Assembly: GCF_921293095.1 (NCBI RefSeq) | Contig: NC_060254.1 | Coordinates: 248,001-312,000 of the forward strand | DNA: 64,000 nt | Source: Ischnura elegans | Lineage: Eukaryota; Arthropoda; Insecta; Odonata; Coenagrionidae | Direction of reading: 5' to 3' | Shown: positions 24,201 to 35,566 of the stretch, piece by piece | How the letters are laid out: each line of letters opens with the position of its first letter | Position numbering within the stretch: position 1 is the stretch's first letter | Notes under the pieces: model-generated | Database searches by the model: none | What the model was told of the DNA's origin: nothing | Seen by the model: the letters and a program-made list of their open reading frames with translations, nothing else | Made by a program: the position numbers and the translations under genes

Positions 24201-24524
24201 TGATTATTGCAGGAGTAAATTAAAATTTCCTGGCTTATCTTTGCTAATTGTGTATTGAAAATTGCAATAAGGACAAAGATACACAACTAAAAATATTCTG
24301 GATGAGGCGGGCTGCGCTCGTTGATAGTGCTCGGCTGATGCAGTTGGATGAGGTCCGCACGCTGTTGAGGTTGTAGTCAGAAGAGAGAATGTCAGTGCGC
24401 GGACGAGAATTTTGGCCGGAGCGGCGAGAGAGGGCGCCTGCCGAAGTATTCCCGCGCATGCGCGTTGGGCCGCAGCAGACGGCGTGAGGCGCTGGAATCG
24501 TAACCTTGCGTCCGTGCTTCAACA
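24201..24524 (-). repeat. 5' LTR of the BEL/Pao element
   Basis: 324 bp, identical by eye to 10045-10368, followed by the GGTG target-site duplication. The leader between this LTR and the gag start (23871-24200, about 330 bp) holds the primer site and no separate gene. Confidence 0.94.
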
Positions 24525-24907
24525 GGTGATTATAGCATTTACAAATTTCCTCCACAATGATAATTATTATATTTTTCGTTGGAACCATTATATTACGTAC
24601 TTATCTAATAATAACAGATTAAAAATCGTATTTCTATTCTAGCGAAACTAAAATCTACTCTAGAAAAATTTGCCCTTACATTTGATAAAACAAATAATGC
24701 ACTGTTAAAAAATCTTTGGGACTACGAACCTCCGCTGAAACCAAAACACCGCCTCCCCAGATGTGCCCTCAACCCTTCCCATATCCCTATCCCCCTATCC
24801 ATATCCCTACAGTAAATCTGGTTGGTTTCATTATAATTTCTGAGAAATAAATTATGTATTATTTGTCCCTCTATATTAACGATTAAAATTTCTTTTTGCA
24901 TTTGCAG
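24525..24907 (+). other. Intron sequence upstream of the transposase/exonuclease exon
   Basis: AT-rich sequence ending in a pyrimidine-rich tract and TTTGCAG, a good 3' splice site, at 24907. The BEL element landed upstream of this point, probably inside the same intron. The preceding exon was not found. Confidence 0.6.
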
Positions 24908-26802
24908 GGCATGGATCTGTCATTGGATACCGCTCCAAAAAAGTTCTTGCATTTGACGTATGTACCACTACCTGTGCAATGTGTAGTCAGGGGCATGACA
25001 AGAACGATCACGACTGCCGAAAAAATTGGAGTGGCAGCTACAAAGCTATGGAGCCATATACTGCAGCAAAATTAATATCCTGCAATGAAGATTTTTTGAC
25101 TGCTGGTGTTCGAGTGACAACTCTCATAGGAGATGGTGACTCCTCAACGCTGGCAGCTGTACAAAGGGAGTCGCAGCACTCTGTACAGAAATGGGCTGAT
25201 ATCAACCATACTAAGAAGCGTTTCTCTGCTTGGCTATATCGAGCTTCTGCAAGTCATCGGCAGCTCTTTGGCAGAAATGTTTTACCATATTTGAAGAGAT
25301 GTTTCTCATATGCTGTGGACCAAAACAGGGGAGATGAAGAGGGAACAAGAAGGGCAATCATTAATATTGCCAATCATGATTTTGGGGATCACCAAGGGTG
25401 TGGAGAGTGGTGTAAAGGGGACACTGACAATTACTCTCACAAAAGTTTGCCCCGTGGGAAACCACTTGAAGTGCGTGCCCTTAAATCAGCCCTAGAAAAG
25501 ATATTGGAAAATTTTGCAGCAGAATCTAGTAAAATTGCTCCTGGTGATTCTTCACAGGCAAATGCGTCTTTCAACCAAATGGTAGCAATAAGGGCTCCTA
25601 AGAACCGCCACTATGGTTCATCTGCTGCCTTGAATATAAGAGTGGCTGCTGCTGCCTGCCAGAAGAATTTAGGCCCCAACCATGTTATTGGCATAAACAG
25701 GAAGCTGGACCTTTCCCCTGGTAGTCTCACTAAGTCCTATTCCAGCAGAATGGAAGAGAAAATAAAGGCCAAAGTAAGGAGGCAAGTAACAGTCCCTGTG
25801 AAGTGACATAGGTTGTTTCTGAAATCATTGCAGAAGCAAAAGATATCATCACATGAAAGTAGAGAGGGAATATGTTACCAATCTGCTATGGAAGCTGATC
25901 TAGGCTGTGCTTTATTGGAGGAGATGACAAGAGAATTGCCACCACCTCTAAATGAGGTGACATTTGTAATTGTGGACATTGAGACCACTGGATTTGCCTC
26001 CACTGCAGATATTGTGCAGCTTGCATGTAAAAGTGGGCAATGTGAATTTAATTATTACATGATGCCCAGCAAAACATTTCATCCAATTGCAGCAGAGAAG
26101 ACAGGGTTAAGGGTTGTTAATGGAGAACTTTTCCTATACAACCAGAGAGTTGAAACAACCCCTCCAAGGGTTGTTGGTGAGAAATTCATCAGTTTCTTAT
26201 CCAGTTTTGAGTCAAGGGTGGTGTTAGTTGGGCACAACATTGTCCGATTTGATGCTCCTCGCATTTTATCATGGCTGCAGAAGTTGGACCTGAGCGACGA
26301 TCTTTTGAAAAATGTGTATGGGGTTACTGACTCATTGAAGCTCATTAGTCAGGGTAGTTGCAGAAAACTTGAAGAGCTTGCATCAGTATACCTGCAAGGA
26401 GAGGAATGGCAACGAATAAAGAGTGGAACCCATAATGCAATGATTGATTGCCAATTACTTGATGGACTCGTAAGACATTTTGAGATAAGTAATGAAGTAC
26501 TCCTTACTAATTCTTTATCTTTACAGGAACTGAATAACAGGAAATTGCAAGCTGTAAGGAAGGCGCAGAAGGTGGCAACATTACAAACCCTAGGGAGAGT
26601 TATTTCAAGCTCAATGATTTCCAAAATGGCCACAGCTGGTATTGATTTGGAGAAGCTGGTGGAAATTTTCAGTATATCTGGTACTGAGGGAATTAGATTA
26701 CTCTTAGGTGAGAGTATCAATGGGAAGCCACGAGTTACGACCAGAAGGAGAATAATTCAGGCTATTAGTGAACACCTAGAGGAGTTGAGAAAGCTAGAAT
26801 AA
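24908..26802 (+). CDS. Mutator-like transposase domain fused to a DEDDh exonuclease (3' exons)
   Basis: Exon 24908-25773 follows a 3' splice site and opens mid-protein in phase 1. Its residues (GHGSVIGYRSKKVLAFDV, HDCRKNWSGSYKAMEP, TLIGDGDSSTL, DINHTKKR) match the Mutator-like transposase family common in animals. Exon 25834-26802 encodes a DEDDh 3'-5' exonuclease: VDIETTGF (D, E), GHNIVRFDAPR (D) and HNAMID (H, D), followed by a helical tail. A 60-nt intron, AAA|GTAAGG to TTGCAG|AAG, keeps both exons in phase 0; read without splicing, a TGA at 25804 ends the first part. An alternative donor at 25786 also keeps phase. AATAAA overlaps the stop. The upstream exon, expected to carry the first half of the transposase domain, is not visible. 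This may be an autonomous transposon gene or a co-opted one; no terminal repeats were found. Confidence 0.75.
25774..25833 (+). other. Predicted 60-nt intron joining the transposase and exonuclease parts
   Basis: The donor GTAAGG follows a complete AAA codon at 25771-25773 and the acceptor TTGCAG ends at 25833. Both flanking codons are in phase 0. The intron contains the in-frame TGA that would otherwise separate the two domains. GTAACA at 25786 is a second possible donor, also phase 0. Confidence 0.65.
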
Positions 26803-27426
26803 AAAGGGTAAGACTGGCATTATCTTATGCTTAATGTGTAGCATAATTTAAATGTATATGGTAGAAATGGTTGTAACATAAAGTCTAATAGAGATTTTTT
26901 AAAACTTTTTTAGATTCCCCCCCACATCGTCTGGCTTGTGATGACAGATGTCTCCCCAGTGTTAAAACCAGTATCTTCAGGTTTACTGCATGGGTATTAA
27001 GGTTTGCCTGACATAACATTGGGCAATCTATCCATGTATTTCTTTTGGGTGATTCTCTTTTATACTGGTTAATGCATCAACGCCTTTGGGTAATATTGAC
27101 TCTAGATATTTCCTCCTGAATTGTTAGAGGGATTTTGTCCATAGGTCTGATCAATGTCTTTGCACACTTTGATGGGCAAGAAAATTATGCTATTCCATTG
27201 TTACAAGGGTAGCAAGGATTTCTTTGGTAATTCATGGTACCCTGACATTACCATCGCTAAATTTTGAGCATTTCTCCCGGAGTTTAGCCCACGGAGTAAG
27301 TTTTGTGAGTGATTGTGTGTTTGAGTGATTGTGTGGGTGAGTGATGTATGTTGTTATTACTATGAGTGATTGTGTGTTGTTATTACAATGAGTGGTTGTG
27401 TGTTTGTTTACTCAACGGAAGCAGCC
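26803..27426. other. No gene; short GAGTGATTGTGTG-type repeats at 27300-27410
   Basis: After the gene's poly(A) signal the sequence is non-coding. Around 27304-27405 imperfect copies of GAGTGATTGTGTG and TGTTGTTATTAC alternate, a small degenerate minisatellite. Confidence 0.5.
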
Positions 27427-27747
27427 TTAGTTAGGCCCCCAAACCCTTACAAAGGTTCCTTCAGATTTGAGCGAGTGATTGTGAAGGGTTTCCGGTGGAG
27501 AGGCTGGGGTTTGGTCACTGCTGAGAATCTTCCCATTCCAGCATACCAACACAGTATTTTGTTTGTACCTGCGATGAGGTCCCCTCCTGTGAGAGCTGTC
27601 ACTCAAAAAATCTTCATCGCAGGCTATTAATTTTGCTGCAGTATGTGGCTCCATAGCTTTTGAGCTGCCACTCCAATGTTTTTGATAGCCAGGATGGCCC
27701 TTTTTTGCTTGTCTACACATGGCATAGGTAGGGCTGAATACTAACAA
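27427..27747 (-). pseudogene. Fragment of a second Mutator-like transposase, inverted
   Basis: Read on the minus strand the frame contains GYQKHWSGSSKAMEPHTAAK and LIACDEDFL, clearly related to the KNWSGSYKAMEPYTAAK and LISCNEDFL segment of the gene at 24908. Similarity breaks after about 27600, where the GDxDSST catalytic motif should follow but the frame reads unrelated residues. It lies in opposite orientation to the gene 0.6 kb upstream, so it is not a simple extension of it. It is a decayed copy of a related but distinct family member. Confidence 0.7.
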
Positions 27748-27927
27748 AGAAATTATTCTTTGTATTATTAACCTCTGCCCATTTCTGCAGAATGTACTGT
27801 GTCACCCTGAACAGAATTTTTGTAACTGAATTGATGGACAAAATCCCACTAGGTTGGAATTCTGAGGAAACAGTCATCACAAGCTAGATCGAAACTTGGA
27901 GCACATACGTGGTGGAAGGGCTCCATA

Positions 27928-28103
27928 TTAATAATGAAAGACACTTAGTTTCTTCCACAGGTTAAATTTTTTTCTATTTTATTACCAGTTTCATCTATAA
28001 TATCATTATCAAATACTAATGGTGTAGTAGCTGAAACCGGTAATAAAATGGAAAAAAGATTTTTATTAACCTGTTGAAGAAACAAAGTATCTTTCATTAT
28101 TAA
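27928..28103. repeat. Fold-back MITE-like element, 176 bp
   Basis: Two arms of about 65-70 nt are inverted repeats of each other: TTAATAATGAAAGACACTT at the left and AAGTATCTTTCATTATTAA at the right. The inner arm ends are TTTTATTACCAGTTTC and GAAACCGGTAATAAAA. The loop is about 35 nt. No coding sequence is present. Confidence 0.75.
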
Positions 28104-29558
28104 TCACATGCTAGCTTGAATTATTATATTGTTGAAAAATATCTCATGGAGAGAAGCAAAGTATATAGTAGCCAATTTAATGTATCTTGTGAGCCCTGGC
28201 TATCCTATCTTATGTTCTTGGCCAACACTTTGTGAAAATGAAATGTGTATTGCTAAATTTATGTGACATTGTAAGTAGAGTGGTTTTCTAAAAAATATTT
28301 TGTAATTTTTGTTATGTAATAATAATGAATATGTTTACCAAGAGTGTAGTCATATTTCACTTTTTGTCTACTTCCTTCCTACACACCCAAAATTGGTAAC
28401 TATGTGCATACATTTCCGAAATAGGGCCTTGAGATGAAAAGCAGAACATTGAAATCGTATCCAGTTCAACTAAAGGTAAGGGGGCACTACAATAGGCATA
28501 GAGATGAATGGCAAGTTTAATTTAGAATAGTTTTATGATCATGGTGGATTTTTTAGCTTTGACTTAGTATTTTTGTAATGATGTAAGCAAAAGTATATTT
28601 GGTGTGAAGTTCTTGTTCCTAAGGGATTGTTGTAAGGAAATGGCAAGATGAACATCCTTTGAGACCCCATAATACTATTAATGGCAGATTAATTTATACG
28701 TCGGTTATGTGTTATCTAAAGATTGGATTCATTGAATTGTTGGTAGTGAACTCAGCATTCATGACATGGAAGTCTACAGTTATTGGAGCAAGAACTTCCC
28801 AACGGGGCAAGTCCTGTAATTTTGCATTACGTGGAAGGAAAGTTATTTACAATCGATGTCGACCAATGCTAATATTTCGGAGGGCTGGTTATACATTAAT
28901 TTTTTAGAAAGGTTTCCTCAAATTCGGTTAAGGCAACAAGTTTAGTAGGTTGTATGCATTGTAAGATGAATTCTGATTTCCCTGGGGGAGATGATTAAAA
29001 AAAAATTTACCTTATACGTAATGTGCTGTTGTTTAACCCTAGGAAGACTGAAAAAAAATTATCGCGTAGTAGCCTGACTGGGTCCAATGGACCCTGAAAC
29101 ATTTTTTCCACAATATCACCAGTTTATGATGAATTTAGACTGAGTTAAGTGATGTTTTCCATCTTATTTACTTCCTCAACATATTCTTTGTCTTTATTAA
29201 TATTAAATTATTTTGTTTGAAGCTATTACTGCAGCGAAGCATAATATTATACCTTCTACCAGAAATATCACTCCACATTTCCCATTTTTATGAATGTTCA
29301 TTAGCACAGTAACATTAACACAAATTACAATGTGGATTTTTTGTCAATGATAAATTAGATAAGTAACAAATTTAATGAAACAAAAGTATGATGAATTTAC
29401 AAAAGTTATTAAAAACTGTTATGCTACTACAGGCACTGATTGCATAAAATGTCTGAATGATCTTGGCATACAATTTGTGCACATTGTGAAGAGGATGTTC
29501 GTGTCTTTCTATCCCTTTTTTAGTTGCACTTACGATACTTATTTTCCAAGGTTGCTAA
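28104..29558. other. Non-coding stretch up to the nested locus
   Basis: AT-rich, with no recognisable coding frame. At 29033 a TTAA is followed by CCCTAGGAAGACTG and a short GGGTCCAATGGACCC palindrome, reminiscent of a piggyBac-type end; no partner end was found. The frame at 28659-28907 has no recognisable motif. Confidence 0.45.
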
Positions 29559-29737
29559 AGCCCGTATGACACTTGCCAATTTATTGGCCAATCCATTAGA
29601 TATTGGATTGTGGACCCACTGACACACACCAATTTCTAGCCCAATCTCCGTTTCACAATATTGGGCACAATTTCTTGGCCAATCTAGATTTTAGAACGGG
29701 TTCTATTTTCTCGAGGCCAATCTCCAATCAGAACTCA

Positions 29738-30646
29738 AGCCCGTATGACACTTGCCAATTTATTGGCCAATATATCGGCGCGCAATATTGGTTAAAATAT
29801 TGGGCTTTAGGCATCGTATGACACGTACCAATATTTACACCAATATTGGCCGTTATAGTGTTCTGATACCCCACTAGAGAACGCCACATAACACAAAATG
29901 ACAAAAGAGCATCTCAAGACGCAGATTGATTGCCAATGAGCTACAGAATGGGAGGTGGCATAATAATTGTAAATTTAATAACTATTTCGAGGGGCTGCAA
30001 AGATATTTTCGAATTGCTCGAAATTTCATTCGGGTGAGTTCCTTGAATGATGAGAGATAGGAAATATTGTGATCTCATAGGTGAGCCAAGATAACGTAGC
30101 GGCTCGTTTTGGCTGGAATATGTTCATCGAATAAACAGAGATTGTGTCATCAATTGGGACTTTCACCCGAAACTTTAGCGCTCAAATCATGAAAAATAGT
30201 TTAATAATTGTAATTTAAACAAAATATAGACGCAATCGAGGAGAATCACGACGTTTTTATTCATTAAATATCCGAAATGTTATTTCCGAATTACCCCCTT
30301 TAGACAGTTGATGTTTGTGAATTTATGTTCTCTCAAAGTACATATTAATTATTTGAGCTATTCCATGGATTGCTATGCTTCTTAAGTTTTTATATATGAT
30401 ATTAAAATTCCGAGGTGAAATGTTTTGCAAAGAGCTTCTAGATTTGGCCACTAGGAGTCGACAAGACTGAGTTCTGATTGGAGATTGGCCTCGAGAAAAT
30501 AGAACCCGTTCTAAAATCTAGATTGGCCAAGAAATTGTGCCCAATATTGTGAAACGGAGATTGGGCTGGAAATTGGTGTGTGTCAGTGGGTCCACAATCC
30601 AATATCCAATGGATTGGCCAATAAATTGGGAAGTGTCATACGGGCT
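29738..30646 (+). mobile_element. Family-A element, copy 1 (909 bp, TSD TCA)
   Basis: A complete A element with 34-bp terminal inverted repeats (one mismatch) starting AGCCCGTATGACAC. It is flanked by TCA at 29735-29737 and 30647-30649. It is inserted, in opposite orientation, inside the outer A element. It has no coding frame beyond short shadows; the frame near 29600-29820 is repeat sequence. Confidence 0.9.
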
Positions 30647-30665
30647 TCAGTCTTGTCGACTCCTA

Positions 30666-30912
30666 GGGCCGTATTCATAGTCGCGTCTTGATTGTTTACT
30701 TGAGACCGTCTTCATGAAGACCGCCTTATTGGTCACGGCGAGCTTATTTGGTTGCCGCTTTCATAGTCAACAAATAAGCTCGTCTTGACGAAGCTGGTCT
30801 TGATCAAGCTGGCCTTATTTGAAACAAGGCGAGCTTCGTCAAGCAAATGCTCAAGCAAATGCTCAAGCAAATGCTCAAGCAAATGCTTATTTGATCGACC
30901 AATCACCGACGA
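30666..30912. repeat. Harbinger left terminal region with 12-bp subterminal repeats
   Basis: Starts GGGCCGTATTCATAGTCGCG. Within 30838-30891 the 12-mer AAGCAAATGCTC repeats four times in tandem, and GCGAGCTT, AAGCTCG and TTCATAGTC motifs recur on both strands. The right end (57700-58016) has the same motif set in inverse order. Such arrays are usual binding targets of the transposase/Myb pair. Duplicated at 34912-35158. Confidence 0.75.
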
Positions 30913-31320
30913 CGTTACATTTGTTTACTTGACAACCAGCGCCGCACTACCGCGGTAAATTCGAGTGACTTTAATAACATTCACGGAAGCGCGATCACGG
31001 CATCCGCTTCTAATAAATATCGACATAATACTCCAATGGAAAGGAAAGTATCCCTGGATATACTTGCAAATGTAAAAAAAAGAAAATAAAAGAGGAGATA
31101 TGGCAACACTTCGTCGAAAAGAAGATGTTTGGCGACAAATAACGCAGATGTAGCACACGTTGTCTGTCATAACGCGAGAGGTAGGTTAACATTTTATAAT
31201 TTTACAGTATGGAATACCTGTGTGTTCATTTACTTTACCTGTAAAATGTGAGTGCACGAAAAGTCATTCATTTCAATGGCCTTTGCAGCAATAATATAAG
31301 AGGTAATTATCATGTTGCAG

Positions 31321-32487
31321 CGATCGGAGGCCTAATTCAAAACATGGTGGTCTAACATAAAACAAAAGGAGTGCATCGGCCAAGGAAAAGCAAAATCGTA
31401 TGAAAACTGGCGAAGGCAGGCCACCTAAATCCCTGGTAATTGATGCAGAGGTACAAAATATTGTTCCGGATTTGATGGATAGAACCCCGATGCTTATTAA
31501 TTCCAACATGCCTCCTGATGAAATTGCAGGTAAATATTTTGTGTTGCATAAATAGTTAGAAAATATGTCCATGAAAATTTATTCCTTAAAGAATGTGCAT
31601 GCATACTTGCGGATTATATTTAAATTTAGATGTAAATAGAAGTGAAATAAAAATAAAGTATAGCTGAGACTTGAAATAGATAAACAAAATACGATTTTAA
31701 AATTATGAAGATTAAACAAACCGATGTAACTATAGGGCTTTCAGAAATATTTCATGTTATATTAGTGGCTTTTTATCACTGTCCCTCATAGTTGATTAAC
31801 ATGTATTCGGTATCCTTGGAATAATTAAACTGCAGATATTATGGCTATTGATGGTCAACCTTACATTGCTGTGCCAATTAAATTTTCATTTTTTTGGTAG
31901 CATTTTAATTATGAAAGTCATATCAACATTCTTTTAATGTAATTATTTTTTATTTTATAGAAAAAGCAGACCTCATATCACAAGAAATAGGTGAAAACAT
32001 TGAAGTAATATCCACAGGTGAGGTATATGCTTAAGGGATGGGTATTAATGATGGATATACATGCTATTTATTTGTAGTTACATTTTAAATTCTATTTAAA
32101 AATTATTTTATGGCACCTCAAGTATGTTAATTGAAAGATATAAAATTTTATAGTTTCATACTTCTCCTTTTGCAAATGCACACAAGGCAAGAATCAATTA
32201 AGTATCATGTACTAGGTACTACTAACTACCATTATCAAGTATTTTATTGAATTAAAAAATATAAAATATAGCTAAATAAACTTCAATCAGTGTTGTAAGT
32301 AGGGAGAGATGTTAAACTTGTTTACATTATTAAATATAACAATTTATTTGCTTCATTTATTAATTGTAGATACAAATGAAGTGGAGGTGGGCATGCATTT
32401 ATTTGCTTCATTTATTAATTGTAGATACAAATGAAGTGGAGGTGGGCATGCATGACACACAGTGTGGTGAGGCATCATTAGATCAAG
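31321..32487 (+). pseudogene. Degenerate Myb/SANT-like DNA-binding protein gene of the Harbinger element
   Basis: Exon-like blocks are 31321-31529, 31961-32017 and 32425-32487, each with AG before and GT after, all in phase 1. The first reads FKTWWSNIKQKE in one frame and, after a 1-nt shift, KQNRMKTGEGRPPKSL. This is the linker that follows the Myb domain in Harbinger-encoded DNA-binding proteins. An in-frame stop precedes FKTWW. An upstream remnant near 31098-31140 contains RRKEDVWRQIT, which fits the first Myb helix, and is also broken. A 55-bp duplication (32342-32396 and 32397-32451) doubles the third acceptor. The protein would help the transposase bind the ends. It is not functional here. 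Confidence 0.6.
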
Positions 32488-33084
32488 GTGGGTGGATTGA
32501 TTTTATCATACGTGAACATATATTTTAATTACACAGAACTTCTGTCAGCTGTGCAAAGCAGGCATTGTTTGGTACAATGGGTAAACCTTTAATTTTTTTA
32601 TAATTTCACCCTACGACACCCTGACTGCAGCATTGATTGCCCTAAACATCATGTTTCATAATGGGTTCATTCCAGTGAGGAGATGGCTTTGATTAGATGT
32701 ATATCAGAGAGAGAAATATAAAAAATGAGCTGTGAGCTTGTAAGACAAATACATAACCTTTAGGCTGGTGAAGTCAGTATCGAGGTTGGTGTCCATCAGC
32801 TCTTATTCATTAACCAAAGCACAATAAACAAACTAATGCACAATATTTCACTGAGGTACATGCATTATCTGTTAATGAATCCAAAATTAGGAATGGTTTT
32901 GTCGGTAATTACTTAAATACACATTTACAAATTTTAACTGCAAACAAGAATAAATTAATGATATAATTTATGCTTTTAAGGGATAATTCTTTTCTCACAA
33001 ATTAATGGAAGATTTGATCAATTAATGCTTGTCGTATAGCAAAACCATCTCCTAAATGCAAGTCAGTGAATCAACTGTAACCAC

Positions 33085-33258
33085 TTAATCTTCTCTATAA
33101 TCATCTTCTACAAGAACATTATGGAATATTAGGCTCAAGTTGTGCAGCACAGCACAGGTTACAAAGACACTTGCTGACCAGAGAAGTTTTGTGGAAACAC
33201 TCTTTGAAAGGCATGGAAACCTCTTCTTCCAAATGCCAAACACTCTTTCCACAAAGAA
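33085..33258 (-). pseudogene. Harbinger DDE transposase, C-terminal fragment
   Basis: 57 codons on the minus strand read FFVERVFGIWKKRFPCL and then VFVTCAVLHNL, the conserved C-terminal block of the PIF/Harbinger transposase nuclease family. The glutamate of VER corresponds to the catalytic acid. Upstream on the minus strand the frame is blocked by stops. The N-terminal part should lie beyond the A3 and Polinton insertions. A FDGTIVAV-like motif on the minus strand near 56783-56806 may be the first catalytic aspartate, but that match is weak. Confidence 0.7.
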
Positions 33259-33983
33259 AAAATAAGGCTAGAGTTAGCAGCATTGCCAATATGACTCCAA
33301 ATAAGATTCTAATCCATTTAACTTAAATATGATGTATTTAGAAGCGTTATGAAGTTATATTGGTTTCCTGTACTCGAGTACCTACTCTCTACAGGCATTC
33401 CAATTAAAGTGCAACATACTATCTGAGGTGATTCCAATGTAAAATCTACATTAAGTTACACTCCACCTACATTATGTGGTCTCAGGAAAAAAAACCAGGA
33501 CTGTTCATTTCAATAATATTCCACACCTTGGACCAGCTTCTCCAACAGCCCCTGCTGTCAATATACATATTCAGGTGTTAAGAATTCAACTTCTGAATTC
33601 TTTCATTCAATCAGGTTCTTCATAAGGCAGCAAATAAATGCAATGAAAATTTGAATGATTAGGTTCACTCATTAGAATGAATGAAAAATAAAGCATTGAA
33701 AAACCACAGAAACAACACTATTACTATTATCATATCTATGGATACCTTAGTATTATAATTTTTTTGGAATTTAACTCAATGACTTCCGAAGTGCCTAAAT
33801 AACTAATCTTTTTTTCATATCCTGATTTTAGAGGCCATGATGAGCTTTAAATGAAATTACCTCATCAGTTTTATATAAGAGATTAAAATGATAGTGTTTT
33901 TGTTGATCACAAGATTGATTCTCATAAAGTAGAATATGCAGTCTCCACCTGACATGCCACACAAGTAATAAATATAACCCTTA

Positions 33984-34892
33984 AGCCCGTATGACACTTG
34001 CCAATTTATTGGCCAATATATCGGCGCGCAATATTGGTTAAAATATTGGGCTTTAGGCATCGTATGACACGTACCAATATTTACACCAATATTGGCCGTT
34101 ATAGTGTTCTGATACCCCACTAGAGAACGCCACATAACACAAAATGACAAAAGAGCATCTCAAGACGCAGATTGATTGCCAATGAGCTACAGAATGGGAG
34201 GTGGCATAATAATTGTAAATTTAATAACTATTTCGAGGGGCTGCAAAGATATTTTCGAATTGCTCGAAATTTCATTCGGGTGAGTTCCTTGAATGATGAG
34301 AGATAGGAAATATTGTGATCTCATAGGTGAGCCAAGATAACGTAGCGGCTCGTTTTGGCTGGAATATGTTCATCGAATAAACAGAGATTGTGTCATCAAT
34401 TGGGACTTTCACCCGAAACTTTAGCGCTCAAATCATGAAAAATAGTTTAATAATTGTAATTTAAACAAAATATAGACGCAATCGAGGAGAATCACGACGT
34501 TTTTATTCATTAAATATCCGAAATGTTATTTCCGAATTACCCCCTTTAGACAGTTGATGTTTGTGAATTTATGTTCTCTCAAAGTACATATTAATTATTT
34601 GAGCTATTCCATGGATTGCTATGCTTCTTAAGTTTTTATATATGATATTAAAATTCCGAGGTGAAATGTTTTGCAAAGAGCTTCTAGATTTGGCCACTAG
34701 GAGTCGACAAGACTGAGTTCTGATTGGAGATTGGCCTCGAGAAAATAGAACCCGTTCTAAAATCTAGATTGGCCAAGAAATTGTGCCCAATATTGTGAAA
34801 CGGAGATTGGGCTGGAAATTGGTGTGTGTCAGTGGGTCCACAATCCAATATCCAATGGATTGGCCAATAAATTGGGAAGTGTCATACGGGCT
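33984..34892 (+). mobile_element. Family-A element, copy 2 (hybrid formed by recombination)
   Basis: 909 bp, same sequence as copies 1 and 3. Its left flank is TTA (33981-33983) and its right flank is TCA (34893-34895). The flanks do not match each other but equal the left flank of copy 3 and the right flank of copy 1. This is the signature of unequal crossing-over, not of a separate insertion. Confidence 0.9.
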
Positions 34893-35566
34893 TCAGTCTT
34901 GTCGACTCCTAGGGCCGTATTCATAGTCGCGTCTTGATTGTTTACTTGAGACCGTCTTCATGAAGACCGCCTTATTGGTCACGGCGAGCTTATTTGGTTG
35001 CCGCTTTCATAGTCAACAAATAAGCTCGTCTTGACGAAGCTGGTCTTGATCAAGCTGGCCTTATTTGAAACAAGGCGAGCTTCGTCAAGCAAATGCTCAA
35101 GCAAATGCTCAAGCAAATGCTCAAGCAAATGCTTATTTGATCGACCAATCACCGACGACGTTACATTTGTTTACTTGACAACCAGCGCCGCACTACCGCG
35201 GTAAATTCGAGTGACTTTAATAACATTCACGGAAGCGCGATCACGGCATCCGCTTCTAATAAATATCGACATAATACTCCAATGGAAAGGAAAGTATCCC
35301 TGGATATACTTGCAAATGTAAAAAAAAGAAAATAAAAGAGGAGATATGGCAACACTTCGTCGAAAAGAAGATGTTTGGCGACAAATAACGCAGATGTAGC
35401 ACACGTTGTCTGTCATAACGCGAGAGGTAGGTTAACATTTTATAATTTTACAGTATGGAATACCTGTGTGTTCATTTACTTTACCTGTAAAATGTGAGTG
35501 CACGAAAAGTCATTCATTTCAATGGCCTTTGCAGCAATAATATAAGAGGTAATTATCATGTTGCAG

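Larger units (their letters stand above)
10045..24524 (-). mobile_element. Complete BEL/Pao LTR retrotransposon, interrupted by a gypsy element
   Basis: Both 324-bp LTRs are present (10045-10368 and 24201-24524) and look identical by eye. They are flanked by a 4-bp target-site duplication, GGTG at 10041-10044 and 24525-24528. Transcription runs right to left. Without the gypsy insertion and one AAAG copy the element is about 6.3 kb, normal for BEL/Pao. The coding halves at 20478-23870 and 10524-12314 join in phase across the insertion point and together specify 1727 residues with no internal stop, so the element was intact when the gypsy element landed. Near-identical LTRs argue for a recent insertion. 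Confidence 0.95.
29738..33983. repeat. 4246-bp tandem duplication, unit 1 (A1 plus Harbinger left part)
   Basis: This segment is repeated head-to-tail at 33984-38229 with essentially no differences. One was noticed: G at 32295 against T at 36541. The unit consists of an A element followed by 3.3 kb of the Harbinger element. Confidence 0.95.

Noticed and set aside
30838-30891. CRISPR-like array
   Set aside because: The 12-bp units are contiguous with no spacers and sit in a transposon end of a eukaryotic genome.
30925-31572. Minus-strand frames of 60-99 codons in the duplicated unit
   Set aside because: They are antisense to the splice-bounded Myb-like remnants and contain no motif; duplication of the unit makes them appear twice.
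29738-34892. Direct 909-bp repeats 3.3 kb apart as LTRs of a retrotransposon
   Set aside because: Each repeat has its own terminal inverted repeats and 3-bp TNA duplications, there is no primer site or polypurine tract, and the flanks fit A-A recombination instead.
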